From positions 1,190 to 35,335 of IMG/VR virus record IMGVR_UViG_3300030099_005449: a DNA stretch of 34,146 nucleotides; one strand, 5' to 3'. The notes under the pieces were generated by a model. It had not been told where the DNA came from and did no database searches. It saw only the letters and a list, made by a program, of their open reading frames with translations. The position numbers and the translations under genes are program-made. Positions 24,701-30,770 of the stretch are shown here, piece after piece (within the stretch, counting starts at the first letter, position 1; each line of letters opens with the position of its first letter). The stretch comes from a virus.

Positions 24701-24924
24701 TGTATAAGTTAACAGAAGAACAAAGAAAACAGTTGTTAAATTATCTTGCAAAACGACCTTATATGGAAGTTGCATCGTTAATAACAATAATGGTAAGTTT
24801 ACCATCAATCACGGATCAAGGAACAGCAAACAAACTTGCATCCGAAACAACAAAAGAAGGACGCGAGAAGATAGCCAATCTTGCGATACAAAAACGAAAC
24901 AATGCTCAAAATGATTTGTCCTAG
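24700..24924 (+). CDS. Small phage protein, 74 aa
   Basis: TAATG-coupled to the RHH gene. Helical, with TEEQRKQLLNYLAKRPYMEV, a hydrophobic patch ASLITIMVSLPSI and an ending rich in Asn/Lys. No domain is recognised. The hydrophobic patch is too short and polar-flanked to call a membrane segment with confidence. Overlaps the following zinc-binding gene by 23 bases. Probably an early host-interaction or regulatory protein by context. Confidence 0.55.
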   Translation: MYKLTEEQRKQLLNYLAKRPYMEVASLITIMVSLPSITDQGTANKLASETTKEGREKIANLAIQKRNNAQNDLS

Positions 24925-25072
24925 TTGTCAAGGTAATGGATACATCGGTTCTAGTGTAGAACCAGAAAAACAAAAAGATTGTATCGACTGTAACAGCCAG
25001 GGTGAAGTTGAGATTAACGAAAAGAACCTTGACCTTCTAAAGAATGGTCATCCAATGAAAGGAAAAATATGA
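24902..25072 (+). CDS. DnaJ-type zinc-finger small protein
   Basis: I use the ATG at 24902 (MLKMICPSCQGNGYIGSSVE), since the longer start would only add overlap with the upstream gene; 24911 is a further in-frame option. CPSCQGNG and CIDCNSQG form a CxxCxGxG pair as in the DnaJ cysteine-rich domain, giving one zinc site. The end is charged (INEKNLDLLKNG). Its TGA stop overlaps the ATG of the lipoprotein. A role in protein contacts is likely but unspecific. Confidence 0.6.
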   Translation: MLKMICPSCQGNGYIGSSVEPEKQKDCIDCNSQGEVEINEKNLDLLKNGHPMKGKI

Positions 25073-25245
25073 AAAAATTTTTATTATTAACTGTAGCACT
25101 TATTTTTTTAACAGGTTGTGCAAACAAACATGTTGTACTTGGCAAACGTTGTTTTGACAAATCAACAGGTATGCATAGCTGGAGTTATGTTTGGGTTGCT
25201 GACAAAGAAGTGATTGATAAAAAACTTTTAAAAAAATGTAAATAA
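25069..25245 (+). CDS. Small lipoprotein, 58 aa
   Basis: MKKFLLLTVALIFLTGCANK is a typical lipoprotein signal with lipobox LTGC and Cys17 as the acylated residue. The mature part (HVVLGKRCFDKSTGMHSWSY, VWVADKEVID, KKLLKKCK) has two more Cys and is short. An Ala follows the Cys, predicting outer-membrane sorting. It could be an outer-membrane spanin (Rz1-like) but lies 1.2 kb past the endolysin and lacks the Pro-rich part. ATGA and TAATG overlaps couple it to both neighbours. Confidence 0.65.
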   Translation: MKKFLLLTVALIFLTGCANKHVVLGKRCFDKSTGMHSWSYVWVADKEVIDKKLLKKCK

Positions 25246-25889
25246 TGTCAGCGATTAATTACGAAGTTTTACGTTGGGGTCCTTGTCTAGTTAAGACAAA
25301 GATCACCGAAGAGTGGAGACAACTTTTTTTATCTGAAGCCAGAGCAAGTAAAAAAGATTTTGAGTCTCGTCTGGCAGGCATGTTGAAGCGACAAGTTGAA
25401 TTTAGAGACTCGAGTTTATTTGATAAATTTTTTAGTGACATGTTTAAGATGTATGACCATGCACTACAAGATTGGACAGGAGACAGAAATATTATTGCAG
25501 GTGGTGGAGAGATGTACAATCTCGAATCTTTATGGGCAAACTTTCAAGGCCCAGGTGATTTTAATCCACCCCATTCTCACGGCGGAGCTTTGTCGTGGGT
25601 AATCTATTTACAGATTCCTGATGAGCTTATTGAAGAAAATAAGCAATACAAAGGAACCAGTGCTGGTCCAGGTGGGATTACATTCACCTATGGTGATGGA
25701 CCTAGAGAAGTCATCACTTATCAGACATATTTACCTCAAACGGGTGACATGTATATTTTTCCCGCTTGGTTACAGCACTGGGTATATCCTTTTAAATCTG
25801 ATGTTGAGAGAATATCAGTATCAGGTAATGTAACAAACAGTGTGCGTATCAAAGCTATGTATGACAAGGTGAATAACAAAAATGTATGA
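25245..25889 (+). CDS. 2OG-Fe(II) oxygenase-like protein (first copy)
   Basis: A 214-residue dioxygenase-type cupin. The core reads SLWANFQGPGDFNPPHSHGG (95-114), then LSWVIYLQIPD, GDMYIFPAWLQHWVYPF (168-184) and ERISVSGN. His110 or His112 and His178 are the expected iron ligands and Arg189 binds 2-oxoglutarate, following the phage 2OG-FeII_Oxy_5 pattern. Substrate unknown: phage members are thought to modify proteins or nucleotides, or lower 2-oxoglutarate levels. It is coupled by TAATG to the lipoprotein gene. A second member of the same superfamily is at 29052-29702. Confidence 0.8.
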   Translation: MSAINYEVLRWGPCLVKTKITEEWRQLFLSEARASKKDFESRLAGMLKRQVEFRDSSLFDKFFSDMFKMYDHALQDWTGDRNIIAGGGEMYNLESLWANFQGPGDFNPPHSHGGALSWVIYLQIPDELIEENKQYKGTSAGPGGITFTYGDGPREVITYQTYLPQTGDMYIFPAWLQHWVYPFKSDVERISVSGNVTNSVRIKAMYDKVNNKNV

Positions 25890-25974
25890 ATTTACAGTAA
25901 CTGATTATGTAATTATTTACATTGGATTTTCGATTGTATTCCTTTGTTGGATGTGGTGGAATGATCGCTTATAA
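25882..25974 (+). CDS. Tiny single-pass membrane protein, 30 aa
   Basis: Starts 8 bases before the end of the oxygenase gene: MYEFTVTDYVIIYIGFSIVF-LCWMWWNDRL. One membrane helix at about 8-24 and the same WWN plus two charged residues plus Leu ending as the 29-residue protein before the polymerase (WWNKDL). This shared end is the main support for both. It overlaps the start of the downstream PD-(D/E)XK gene. Function unknown. Confidence 0.65.
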   Translation: MYEFTVTDYVIIYIGFSIVFLCWMWWNDRL

Positions 25975-26257
25975 AAAAATAAAAGGATGCTACGGTGAGA
26001 ATCTTGCCGTGTGTCACTTCCAGAAGGAGGGAAAATATGTTTTCAAAGCATGTCAAAGGAATGGTCCTATCGATATCATTACCGTGGATCCTAACAACTT
26101 TCACATCGAGTGTTATGATGTTAAAGCAGGGAGCCGAAGGCGTGACGGTAGTAAAATCTCTCGCAGCCCAAGAAGTAAAGAAGGCAATATCAAAATCATC
26201 TATTATGATGGGAGAGGGGGAATAATTGTCCCGAAAAAAAGAAAAAAGAAAGATTAG
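25961..26257 (+). CDS. Small PD-(D/E)XK nuclease-like protein, 98 aa
   Basis: I start at ATG 25961 (MIAYKKIKGCYGENLAVCHF), directly after GTGGA; the earlier ATG at 25922 would lie fully inside the tiny membrane gene. A nuclease core is visible: KG..GEN with Glu13, GPIDIITVD with Asp38, and ECYDVKAGS with Asp53 and Lys55, matching the beta-strand D...(E/D)xK arrangement of resolvase-type enzymes. A basic tail (SRRRDGSKISRSPRSKEG and PKKRKKKD) would bind DNA. Likely a structure-specific DNA nuclease used in recombination or packaging; not tested. Confidence 0.55.
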   Translation: MIAYKKIKGCYGENLAVCHFQKEGKYVFKACQRNGPIDIITVDPNNFHIECYDVKAGSRRRDGSKISRSPRSKEGNIKIIYYDGRGGIIVPKKRKKKD

Positions 26258-26354
26258 TGGTTATTATATAGAGAATGGAAAGATAAAAATATTATATGAA
26301 AAAAGAGAACCTTTACAGGCCTTTACCCGAGGGACTGTTCATCGAAGAAAGTAA
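26226..26354 (+). CDS. Possible small basic protein from a TTG start
   Basis: A TTG at 26226 lies after GGGGGAATAA and opens a 42-codon frame: MSRKKEKRKISGYYIENGKI followed by KILYEKREPLQAFTRGTVHRRK. It starts inside the upstream gene and ends inside the SET gene. The composition resembles the neighbouring basic proteins, but overlap on both sides and the TTG start leave it doubtful. If it is not real, the 38 bases between 26258 and 26295 are untranslated. Confidence 0.3.
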   Translation: MSRKKEKRKISGYYIENGKIKILYEKREPLQAFTRGTVHRRK

Positions 26355-26667
26355 GATTGAGGGGCAAGGTTTATTTACCGATCGGTTTATACATCGGAAC
26401 ACGAACCTAGGACTTTGTCATATCGAAACTATGAGTTGTCCACCCATGTTGGTGAGAACTCCTCTTGGTGGATTTATTAATCATAGTGATGACCCTAACT
26501 GTATGAGAATACAAAAAGATAATCGATGGGAGTTATTAACAATAAAAAATATAATACCTGGAGAAGAGTTGACGCTTTGTTATACGATGTATAAACCAGA
26601 GCTAAGACCTATTGATCTTGATGATTATGAGAGCCATACTAAGAAAGTATTTAAAGGAAAACAATGA
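26296..26667 (+). CDS. SET-domain protein (lysine methyltransferase-like)
   Basis: Residues about 12-97 of the 123 form a minimal SET domain: EGQGLFTDRFI (22-32), the pre-NHS strand GGFINHSDDPNC (58-69) with Asn62-His63, and the substrate/cofactor region IKNIIPGEELTLCYT (83-97) with the GEELTxxY signature. SET enzymes use S-adenosylmethionine to methylate lysines. There is no pre-SET cysteine cluster, and the protein is shorter than typical bacterial SET proteins (about 130-200), so activity is unproven. It overlaps the next gene by four bases. Targets in a phage are unknown; host or virion protein are both possible. Confidence 0.75.
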   Translation: MKKENLYRPLPEGLFIEESKIEGQGLFTDRFIHRNTNLGLCHIETMSCPPMLVRTPLGGFINHSDDPNCMRIQKDNRWELLTIKNIIPGEELTLCYTMYKPELRPIDLDDYESHTKKVFKGKQ

Positions 26668-26921
26668 ACAATAGAGTAACACCACTTGCCCTGGCAAGTT
26701 CGCCTGAAGTAAAATTATGGAGAGCCGTTTTAGCAGCAGCCGTTACAGATGCGTTGAATGAAAAAGAACTCGATTACAAAGGTTATTTAATACCTCGTGG
26801 TATGCGAAGAATGGGAAAAGATTATTTTTTATATCCGAGTGAAAGTTTTTATCTTGTCTGCCGTTTTGCTGGATATGATCCAGAGTATGTGAAAAGAAAA
26901 ATGGTAGAAAGATTAAAATGA
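26664..26921 (+). CDS. Small phage protein, 85 aa
   Basis: Overlaps the SET gene (ATGA) and the following nuclease gene by four bases. It has a helix PEVKLWRAVLAAAVTDALNE and an ending GKDYFLYPSESFYLVCRFAG-YDPEYVKRKM. The last part matches a small phage family in which a final YF..SE.F..VC..AG.DP..V...K is conserved and whose function is unknown. No metal or membrane motif. Confidence 0.6.
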   Translation: MNNRVTPLALASSPEVKLWRAVLAAAVTDALNEKELDYKGYLIPRGMRRMGKDYFLYPSESFYLVCRFAGYDPEYVKRKMVERLK

Positions 26922-27646
26922 GATGGAATAAAAAGTTTAAGTATCCTGCCAGCACCAGGTCCCTGATCCGTGGGTCAAGACACTATGATATACAGACTGA
27001 GGACTCTGGTTTTGAAGTCATGGAAAAATTACCATCAGTGACGACTATTTTGTCTAAGACTCAGCCAGAAGAGAAGCGTAAAGCTTTGGAAGATTGGAAG
27101 GCTAGGGTAGGCAAGGACGAGGCAACACGGACCAAGGATCAAGCGGCAACTAGAGGCACGATCATGCACAATATTATTGAAGGTTGGCTCCTGGGTGAGC
27201 AACATCTTGATTTAACGACTGTTGGTAAAAATGCCCATGGCATGGCACAAAAGATTATTGAAGAAGGTATTAACTACAAACTTACAGAGATATGGGGTAC
27301 AGAGGTCACGGTGCATTATCCTGGTCTTTACGCAGGTGCAACAGATCTAGTAGGTATCTACGAAGGACATCAGTCTATAGTTGATTTTAAACAGACTAAT
27401 AGGCCTAAACGCAGAGAATGGATAGGAGACTACCTATTACAGCTAGGAGGCTATGCTATGGCCCATAATCACGTCTATGGCACCAATATTACCCAGGGTG
27501 TCATCCTGATGTGTAGCAAAGATAATTACTTTCAAAGATTTACCATAAGTGGACAAGAGTTTATAGATCAACAGCATAATTTCTTGAGAAGAGTAGATCA
27601 ATACTACGATCAAATCACAAAATCGACTGAATTACAGCCTTCGTGA
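26918..27646 (+). CDS. PD-(D/E)XK exonuclease, RecB/Cas4-like
   Basis: A 242-residue nuclease with the RecB-family motif set: RGTIMHNIIEGWL (79-91) gives His84, YAGATDLVG gives Asp143, IVDFKQTNR gives Asp156 and Lys158, and QLGGYAMAH gives the Q-x-x-x-Y motif (Gln175, Tyr179). This is the phage exonuclease group that replaces T7 gene 6 or lambda Exo in recombination and nucleotide recycling. No helicase domain is fused. It ends at the AT-rich repeat region that follows. Confidence 0.87.
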   Translation: MRWNKKFKYPASTRSLIRGSRHYDIQTEDSGFEVMEKLPSVTTILSKTQPEEKRKALEDWKARVGKDEATRTKDQAATRGTIMHNIIEGWLLGEQHLDLTTVGKNAHGMAQKIIEEGINYKLTEIWGTEVTVHYPGLYAGATDLVGIYEGHQSIVDFKQTNRPKRREWIGDYLLQLGGYAMAHNHVYGTNITQGVILMCSKDNYFQRFTISGQEFIDQQHNFLRRVDQYYDQITKSTELQPS

Positions 27647-27911
27647 CATAAAATTGGTCAAACTATGTCATAAATATGGCAATGTTCCCTCCCATAGGGT
27701 TTTTAAAATATTTTTACAAAAATATTTTTTATTTTTTTAAAAAGCATGGAACAATGGAACAAATGGTCAAAAACACCATTTTATTCAATAAAATCAATAC
27801 CTTTTTTGTTCCAAATCTTGTTCCAAACGTGTTCCATGCATGGAACAAATTCCCGTACGCGCGCGCGATAAAGGTGTTTTTATTTTTTAGAAAATATATT
27901 AAAAAAAGCCT
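27647..27911. repeat. TGTTCCA repeat cluster in AT-rich non-coding DNA
   Basis: The 265-base gap holds six exact TGTTCCA/TGGAACA heptamers at 27747, 27755, 27807, 27819, 27830 and 27841, plus TGTTCCC at 27683. The last two form the perfect palindrome TGTTCCATGCATGGAACA (27830-27847). The spacing between the last four is 11-12 bases, about one helical turn. They sit next to AT-only stretches (27697-27745) and a GTACGCGCGCGCG tract (27854-27866). Other inverted pairs: TGACATA (27644) with TATGTCA (27664), and TCCCATAGG (27690) with CCTATGGGA (27909). An origin of replication or a repressor-binding array would fit; no protein is called here. Confidence 0.75.
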
Positions 27912-28217
27912 ATGGGAAAAGTAAAATCCAAAAGAAAAAAGAAACAACTTGCGCCTGTAGGACCAGATAAGTTTCCATATGATAAATATAAGATATGGTG
28001 GACGGATCCTTGTGGCGATACCGGTTGGGCTAGTACAACAGAGTTTGATAAGATGACGTACAGCGAACCCTATTCTGAAGCGTGGGTGTACAAGAAGGAT
28101 AAAAAAAGCATTAAGATATTTTCTAGTTACGATAGAGACCCAGATGGTGAAATAACTTTTGGAGATAGAAACTGTTTTCCCATATCTAACATAAGACGTA
28201 TGGAGAAGATAAATTAA
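27912..28217 (+). CDS. Conserved phage hypothetical, 101 aa
   Basis: A basic head (KVKSKRKKKQLAPVG) followed by an all-beta core: YKIWWTDPCGDTGWAS, SEAWVYKKDKKSIKIF and DRDPDGEITFGDRN. The WW.DP.GD.GWA sequence is a recognisable hallmark of a family present in many marine phages, function unknown. It lies after the repeat region without an obvious Shine-Dalgarno and overlaps the end of the leftward terminase gene by four bases. Confidence 0.65.
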   Translation: MGKVKSKRKKKQLAPVGPDKFPYDKYKIWWTDPCGDTGWASTTEFDKMTYSEPYSEAWVYKKDKKSIKIFSSYDRDPDGEITFGDRNCFPISNIRRMEKIN

Positions 28218-28768
28218 TCTGATGAAACTTCCGTGGATTTTTCTTGCTTATTTTGGTTTGGTTGCAGTCGTAACTTTTGTTGCTTTTCTTTTACCTCTCT
28301 GGTTAATTCAGTAACCTCAACACCTTCAAGTATTGGTGAGTATTCATCTAATATTTCTTTCATTCTATTTTCTAATTCTTCAGCAGATAAATCTTCTAAT
28401 TTACCTGTTCTAATAATTTTTTGTTCTATGTAAAGTCCAGCTGCTTTACCTCGTGCAACCTCTGCATTAACAGCAGCAGACCAAGCACCCTTTTCCAGTG
28501 CGGCCTGTCTAATCTTTCCTAACTCTGTAATGTGTTTTTCAAATGTAACATCATATTTCTTTTGATACTCCGCTCTAAGTTCACCCATGTATTTTACAAC
28601 AAGAGGATAGTGTTTTGGATTTTGTAGTTCAGATGCTCTAAATCTAGCTGAGTCTTTTGCATAGCCTGCTCTGATAGCTGCCTCTGTTGCCGTAATTCTG
28701 CCTTCATTGGTGACCAACTCATGAGCAAATTTCATTTGTTGATCTGTAAGTCTTTTAGGTAGTCCCAT
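28214..28768 (-). CDS. terS: Terminase small subunit
   Basis: A 184-residue product with the Terminase_2-type N-terminus: LTDQQMKFAHELVTNEGRIT then an HTH ATEAAIRAGYAKDSARFRAS (about 26-45), followed by a long helical oligomerisation part (TFEKHITELGKIRQAALEKG) and a charged tail. TerS binds the packaging site on phage DNA and feeds the large subunit. It is on the opposite strand and about 4.7 kb from the start of the large subunit gene, an unusual split. Its ATG lies six bases after a TATATT -10, so a leaderless transcript is predicted. Confidence 0.82.
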   Translation of the reverse strand: MGLPKRLTDQQMKFAHELVTNEGRITATEAAIRAGYAKDSARFRASELQNPKHYPLVVKYMGELRAEYQKKYDVTFEKHITELGKIRQAALEKGAWSAAVNAEVARGKAAGLYIEQKIIRTGKLEDLSAEELENRMKEILDEYSPILEGVEVTELTREVKEKQQKLRLQPNQNKQEKSTEVSSD

Positions 28769-28770
28769 AC

Positions 28771-28799
28771 TTGCAATATAACATGGAGTGCAGTATATT
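28771..28799 (+). promoter_or_regulatory. Rightward promoter between terS and the 78-aa gene
   Basis: TTGCAA (28771-28776), 17 bases, TATATT (28794-28799); the ATG of the next gene at 28816 is 16 bases downstream. It occupies the same DNA as the leftward terS promoter. The -35 matches TTGACA in four of six positions. Confidence 0.45.
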
Positions 28800-28802
28800 C
28801 AA
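28775..28802 (-). promoter_or_regulatory. Leftward terS promoter giving a leaderless mRNA
   Basis: Read leftward: TTGAAT (28802-28797), 16 bases, TATATT (28780-28775), then GCAAGT and ATG (28768). The -10 hexamer ends six bases before the start codon, so transcription should begin at the ATG itself. Confidence 0.55.
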
Positions 28803-28815
28803 TGTTACTTTAAAT

Positions 28816-29052
28816 ATGATAAAGGCGAAAGTAGTACAAATGGCTTTGGAAAAGATGTTGAAGTCACCCATCACACAAGATGCTAGATTTCAAGTAAAAG
28901 CAGGTGATAGATATTACGATGTTAAATCTATGAAGTTATTAGAAAACCAAGTCATAGGAAGTAGAGAAACACATAGAATAGTGATAGAGGTTTTAGACCA
29001 GGAGTTTGCACCCATGGGTAAAATAGTTAACACAAAGGGAGAAGTATTATAA
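28816..29052 (+). CDS. Small conserved phage protein, 78 aa
   Basis: I start at ATG 28816 (MIKAKVVQMALEKMLKSPIT) because a promoter (TTGCAA-17-TATATT) places the transcript start near 28806; a longer frame from TTG 28771 would include promoter DNA. The remainder, DARFQVKAGDRYYDVKSMKL and ETHRIVIEVLDQEFAPMGKI, is beta-rich. No known domain. Its end overlaps the oxygenase start (TAATG). Confidence 0.6.
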   Translation: MIKAKVVQMALEKMLKSPITQDARFQVKAGDRYYDVKSMKLLENQVIGSRETHRIVIEVLDQEFAPMGKIVNTKGEVL

Positions 29053-29702
29053 TGGAATTATCAACGTCACCTATATTTCAATCGGCAGTGTATAGAGCAG
29101 AAGCCCCACAATTTTTAGAAGAGATAAACAGAATATGTGATCCGTTTATTGTAGAAGCAAAAAAGAAAACAGCTCCGCAGATAGTATCTAGAGAAGCAAA
29201 AGCAGGTAAAGATATAGGAGACATTGGTTTATCTTATCATACTGAAAACCTGATGGCATTGGCAGAGTTATATCAATTTAGAAGATTTATTAAATCTACA
29301 TCTGAGAATATTTTAGAGTCACAAGGTTATGATTTAAAAGACTATGAGTTAAAGTTTACCGAGTTATGGTGCCAAGAATTTGCAAATAAAGGTGGTGGTC
29401 ACCATGATACACACATACATTGGAACAACCACATATCTGGTTTTTACTTTTTAAAATGTTCCGACAGAACTTCAGCTCCGCTTTTTCATGATCCAAGAGC
29501 TGGTAAGATGATGACTCAACTACCAGAGAAAAATCAAAACATTGTAACTATGGCTACAGAAAAAGTATTGTTACGTCCAAAACCTGGCACAGTCATGTTC
29601 TTCAACTCGTATCTTCCACATCAGTTTGCAGTGGATAATGGTGTTGATCCGTTCCGATTTATTCATTTTAATCTGCAAGCCGTCCCTAACAATGTTCTCT
29701 AA
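29052..29702 (+). CDS. 2OG-Fe(II) oxygenase-like protein (second copy)
   Basis: A 216-residue protein with the same superfamily core as the gene at 25245: TELWCQEFANKGGGHHDTHI (103-122), then HWNNHISGFYFLKC, APLFHDPRAG, PKPGTVMFFNSYLPHQFAVD, and FRFIHFNLQ. His121 or His123 and His190 are the probable Fe(II) ligands and Arg202 the 2-oxoglutarate contact. Overall length and the SGFYFL signature agree with 2OG-FeII_Oxy_5. The two copies are only distantly alike, so they probably act on different substrates. Substrate unknown. Confidence 0.8.
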   Translation: MELSTSPIFQSAVYRAEAPQFLEEINRICDPFIVEAKKKTAPQIVSREAKAGKDIGDIGLSYHTENLMALAELYQFRRFIKSTSENILESQGYDLKDYELKFTELWCQEFANKGGGHHDTHIHWNNHISGFYFLKCSDRTSAPLFHDPRAGKMMTQLPEKNQNIVTMATEKVLLRPKPGTVMFFNSYLPHQFAVDNGVDPFRFIHFNLQAVPNNVL

Positions 29703-29705
29703 AAA

Positions 29706-30077
29706 ATGGCTGGTCCAGAGAGTAAATTTTACTCAGAAATAAAAAAATCTTGGACTAAATTTAACCTCACAAGAATAGAAAATATAAGCATTCCAGGCGT
29801 GCCAGACTTGTTGTGCTACAACAAAAATCATTTCTTTTTTACGGTTGAGATGAAGGTAACAACCAACAACAAACTACGCTTCTCACCACATCAAATTGCG
29901 TTTCATATTCGACATCCCTTGAATACGTTTATCATAGCCAAGAGCCTCGGTCATGGAACCGTGAAACTTTATGAAGGACAACAGATCAAGGAGCTTGCTG
30001 CTTGCGGCTTGGAGCTTGATGCTTGCTGCTTGGGGCTTGATGCTTGCGGCTTGTGGCTCGCGGAGCTTGGCGCTTGA
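29706..30077 (+). CDS. VRR-NUC-like PD-(D/E)XK nuclease with repeat-derived tail
   Basis: The first 95 residues are a VRR-NUC type nuclease: ESKFY with Glu5, IPGVPDLLCY with Asp34, FTVEMKV with Glu48 and Lys50, and SPHQIAFH with Gln63. Such enzymes resolve branched DNA. From about residue 96 the protein is AACGLELDACCLGLDACGLW and similar Leu/Ala/Cys repeats, because the gene runs into the GCTTGNN heptad repeat (29993 onward). The original C-terminus was probably at or near IKELA, and the repeat has replaced the normal end. It faces the gp88-like gene. Confidence 0.72.
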   Translation: MAGPESKFYSEIKKSWTKFNLTRIENISIPGVPDLLCYNKNHFFFTVEMKVTTNNKLRFSPHQIAFHIRHPLNTFIIAKSLGHGTVKLYEGQQIKELAACGLELDACCLGLDACGLWLAELGA

Positions 30078-30092
30078 AGCTTGGCGCTCCAG
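29993..30092. repeat. Heptad repeat GCTTGNN, block 1
   Basis: Ten contiguous 7-base units (29993-30062) of the form GCTTG plus two variable bases, one of them GCTCGCG, followed by GA and four more units (30065-30092) degenerating to GCTCCAG. The variable bases differ (CT, CG, GA, AT, GG, TG). Because seven is not a multiple of three, 21 bases give a 7-residue peptide period (D-A-C-G-L-x-L) at the end of the nuclease gene. Confidence 0.9.
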
Positions 30093-30131
30093 GTCCCGGC
30101 AACTCTGTTTAACCGGGCCCAGTCCTGGAGC
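30086..30131. terminator. Hairpin between convergent nuclease and gp88-like genes
   Basis: GCTCCAGG (30086-30093) pairs perfectly with CCTGGAGC (30124-30131), and an inner CCCGG (30095-30099) with CCGGG (30113-30117). The stem-loop fills the 57-base gap between the two converging genes. No U-run follows in either direction, so it may act with Rho or as an mRNA 3'-end protector. Confidence 0.5.
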
Positions 30132-30134
30132 ATA

Positions 30135-30734
30135 TTAGTGTTGACCATAGGCAACATTCTTAACTGACTTGTCCCAGCATGCCCGGCAGTCCCTGCATTC
30201 GTTGTTTTGTTGTGGAGCTGGGCAACTTGCGCCAGTCTTCACAACGGTAGAAGTATTCGGCCATGAGGCAGGCGCTGCCTGGTCCACCATCGGAGCACTG
30301 AATCTAATTATTAAATTAGCAGGGCATAGCGGCAGGAAGTGTTTTGTCCACGCTTCACGGGTCGGCATCCAGTGTTTAACATCCGGCGTTAATTTACAAA
30401 CCGCAAAAATTTTTAATAAATGTTCCTCGCTTTGTATGTCGCCTGAATCATGCCATCTAAACCATTTAGATTTTTTAGAATTAATCAATAGACTCATAGC
30501 TCCAACCCAAAGCGGGTTATTAATAGATTCGAGTCGCTTGTATTGAGCTGCTTGAACCACTTTGAAAACGTAGCAGCCTTTAAGTGCATAACATCCGTGG
30601 CAGGTGCTGCCTTTAATCTTAACTAATTTAGAGCCAGTCTTGCACTCTTTAGCTGGTAACCCGTAGGCCCAGCCCGGCATCTTAGAGGGCTTACTTAAAC
30701 CTCCAACCAGAGACCACGCTTCACTTGTTTTCAT
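30135..30734 (-). CDS. gp88/DUF7227-like cysteine-rich phage protein
   Basis: A 199-residue protein with a conserved Cys layout: Cys31, TCHGCYALKGCY (Cys45, 48, 54), and a C-terminal CRDCRACW (Cys180, 183, 186), plus a central WFRWHDSGDI (91-100) and WMPTRE. This pattern, with RWHDSGD between two Cys groups, is typical of the 'gene product 88' family of phages and is compatible with metal or Fe-S binding. Function is not known. Leftward, with a consensus promoter (TTGACA-17-TATTAT) and only six bases between -10 and ATG. Confidence 0.7.
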   Translation of the reverse strand: MKTSEAWSLVGGLSKPSKMPGWAYGLPAKECKTGSKLVKIKGSTCHGCYALKGCYVFKVVQAAQYKRLESINNPLWVGAMSLLINSKKSKWFRWHDSGDIQSEEHLLKIFAVCKLTPDVKHWMPTREAWTKHFLPLCPANLIIRFSAPMVDQAAPASWPNTSTVVKTGASCPAPQQNNECRDCRACWDKSVKNVAYGQH

Positions 30735-30740
30735 AGTCCT

Positions 30741-30769
30741 ATAATATCCTATTTATTTTTGTTTGTCAA
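30741..30769 (-). promoter_or_regulatory. Leftward promoter of the gp88-like gene, leaderless
   Basis: Read leftward: TTGACA (30769-30764), 17 bases, TATTAT (30746-30741), AGGACT, ATG (30734). Spacing and hexamers are near consensus. The heptad repeat block 2 begins only two bases upstream of the -35. Confidence 0.72.
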
Positions 30770-30770
30770 T

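Noticed and set aside
27676-27924. Frames through the TGTTCCA repeat region on both strands
   Set aside because: They are AT-tract artefacts (Phe/Lys/Asn runs) without ribosome sites; repeats and palindromes explain the sequence better.
28771-28815. TTG start at 28771 for the 78-residue protein
   Set aside because: This stretch holds the promoter boxes of both divergent genes; the ATG at 28816 fits the transcript start.
30169-30546. Rightward 125-codon frame opposite the gp88-like gene
   Set aside because: It is the complement of a gene with conserved Cys and RWHDSGD motifs and shows no domain of its own.
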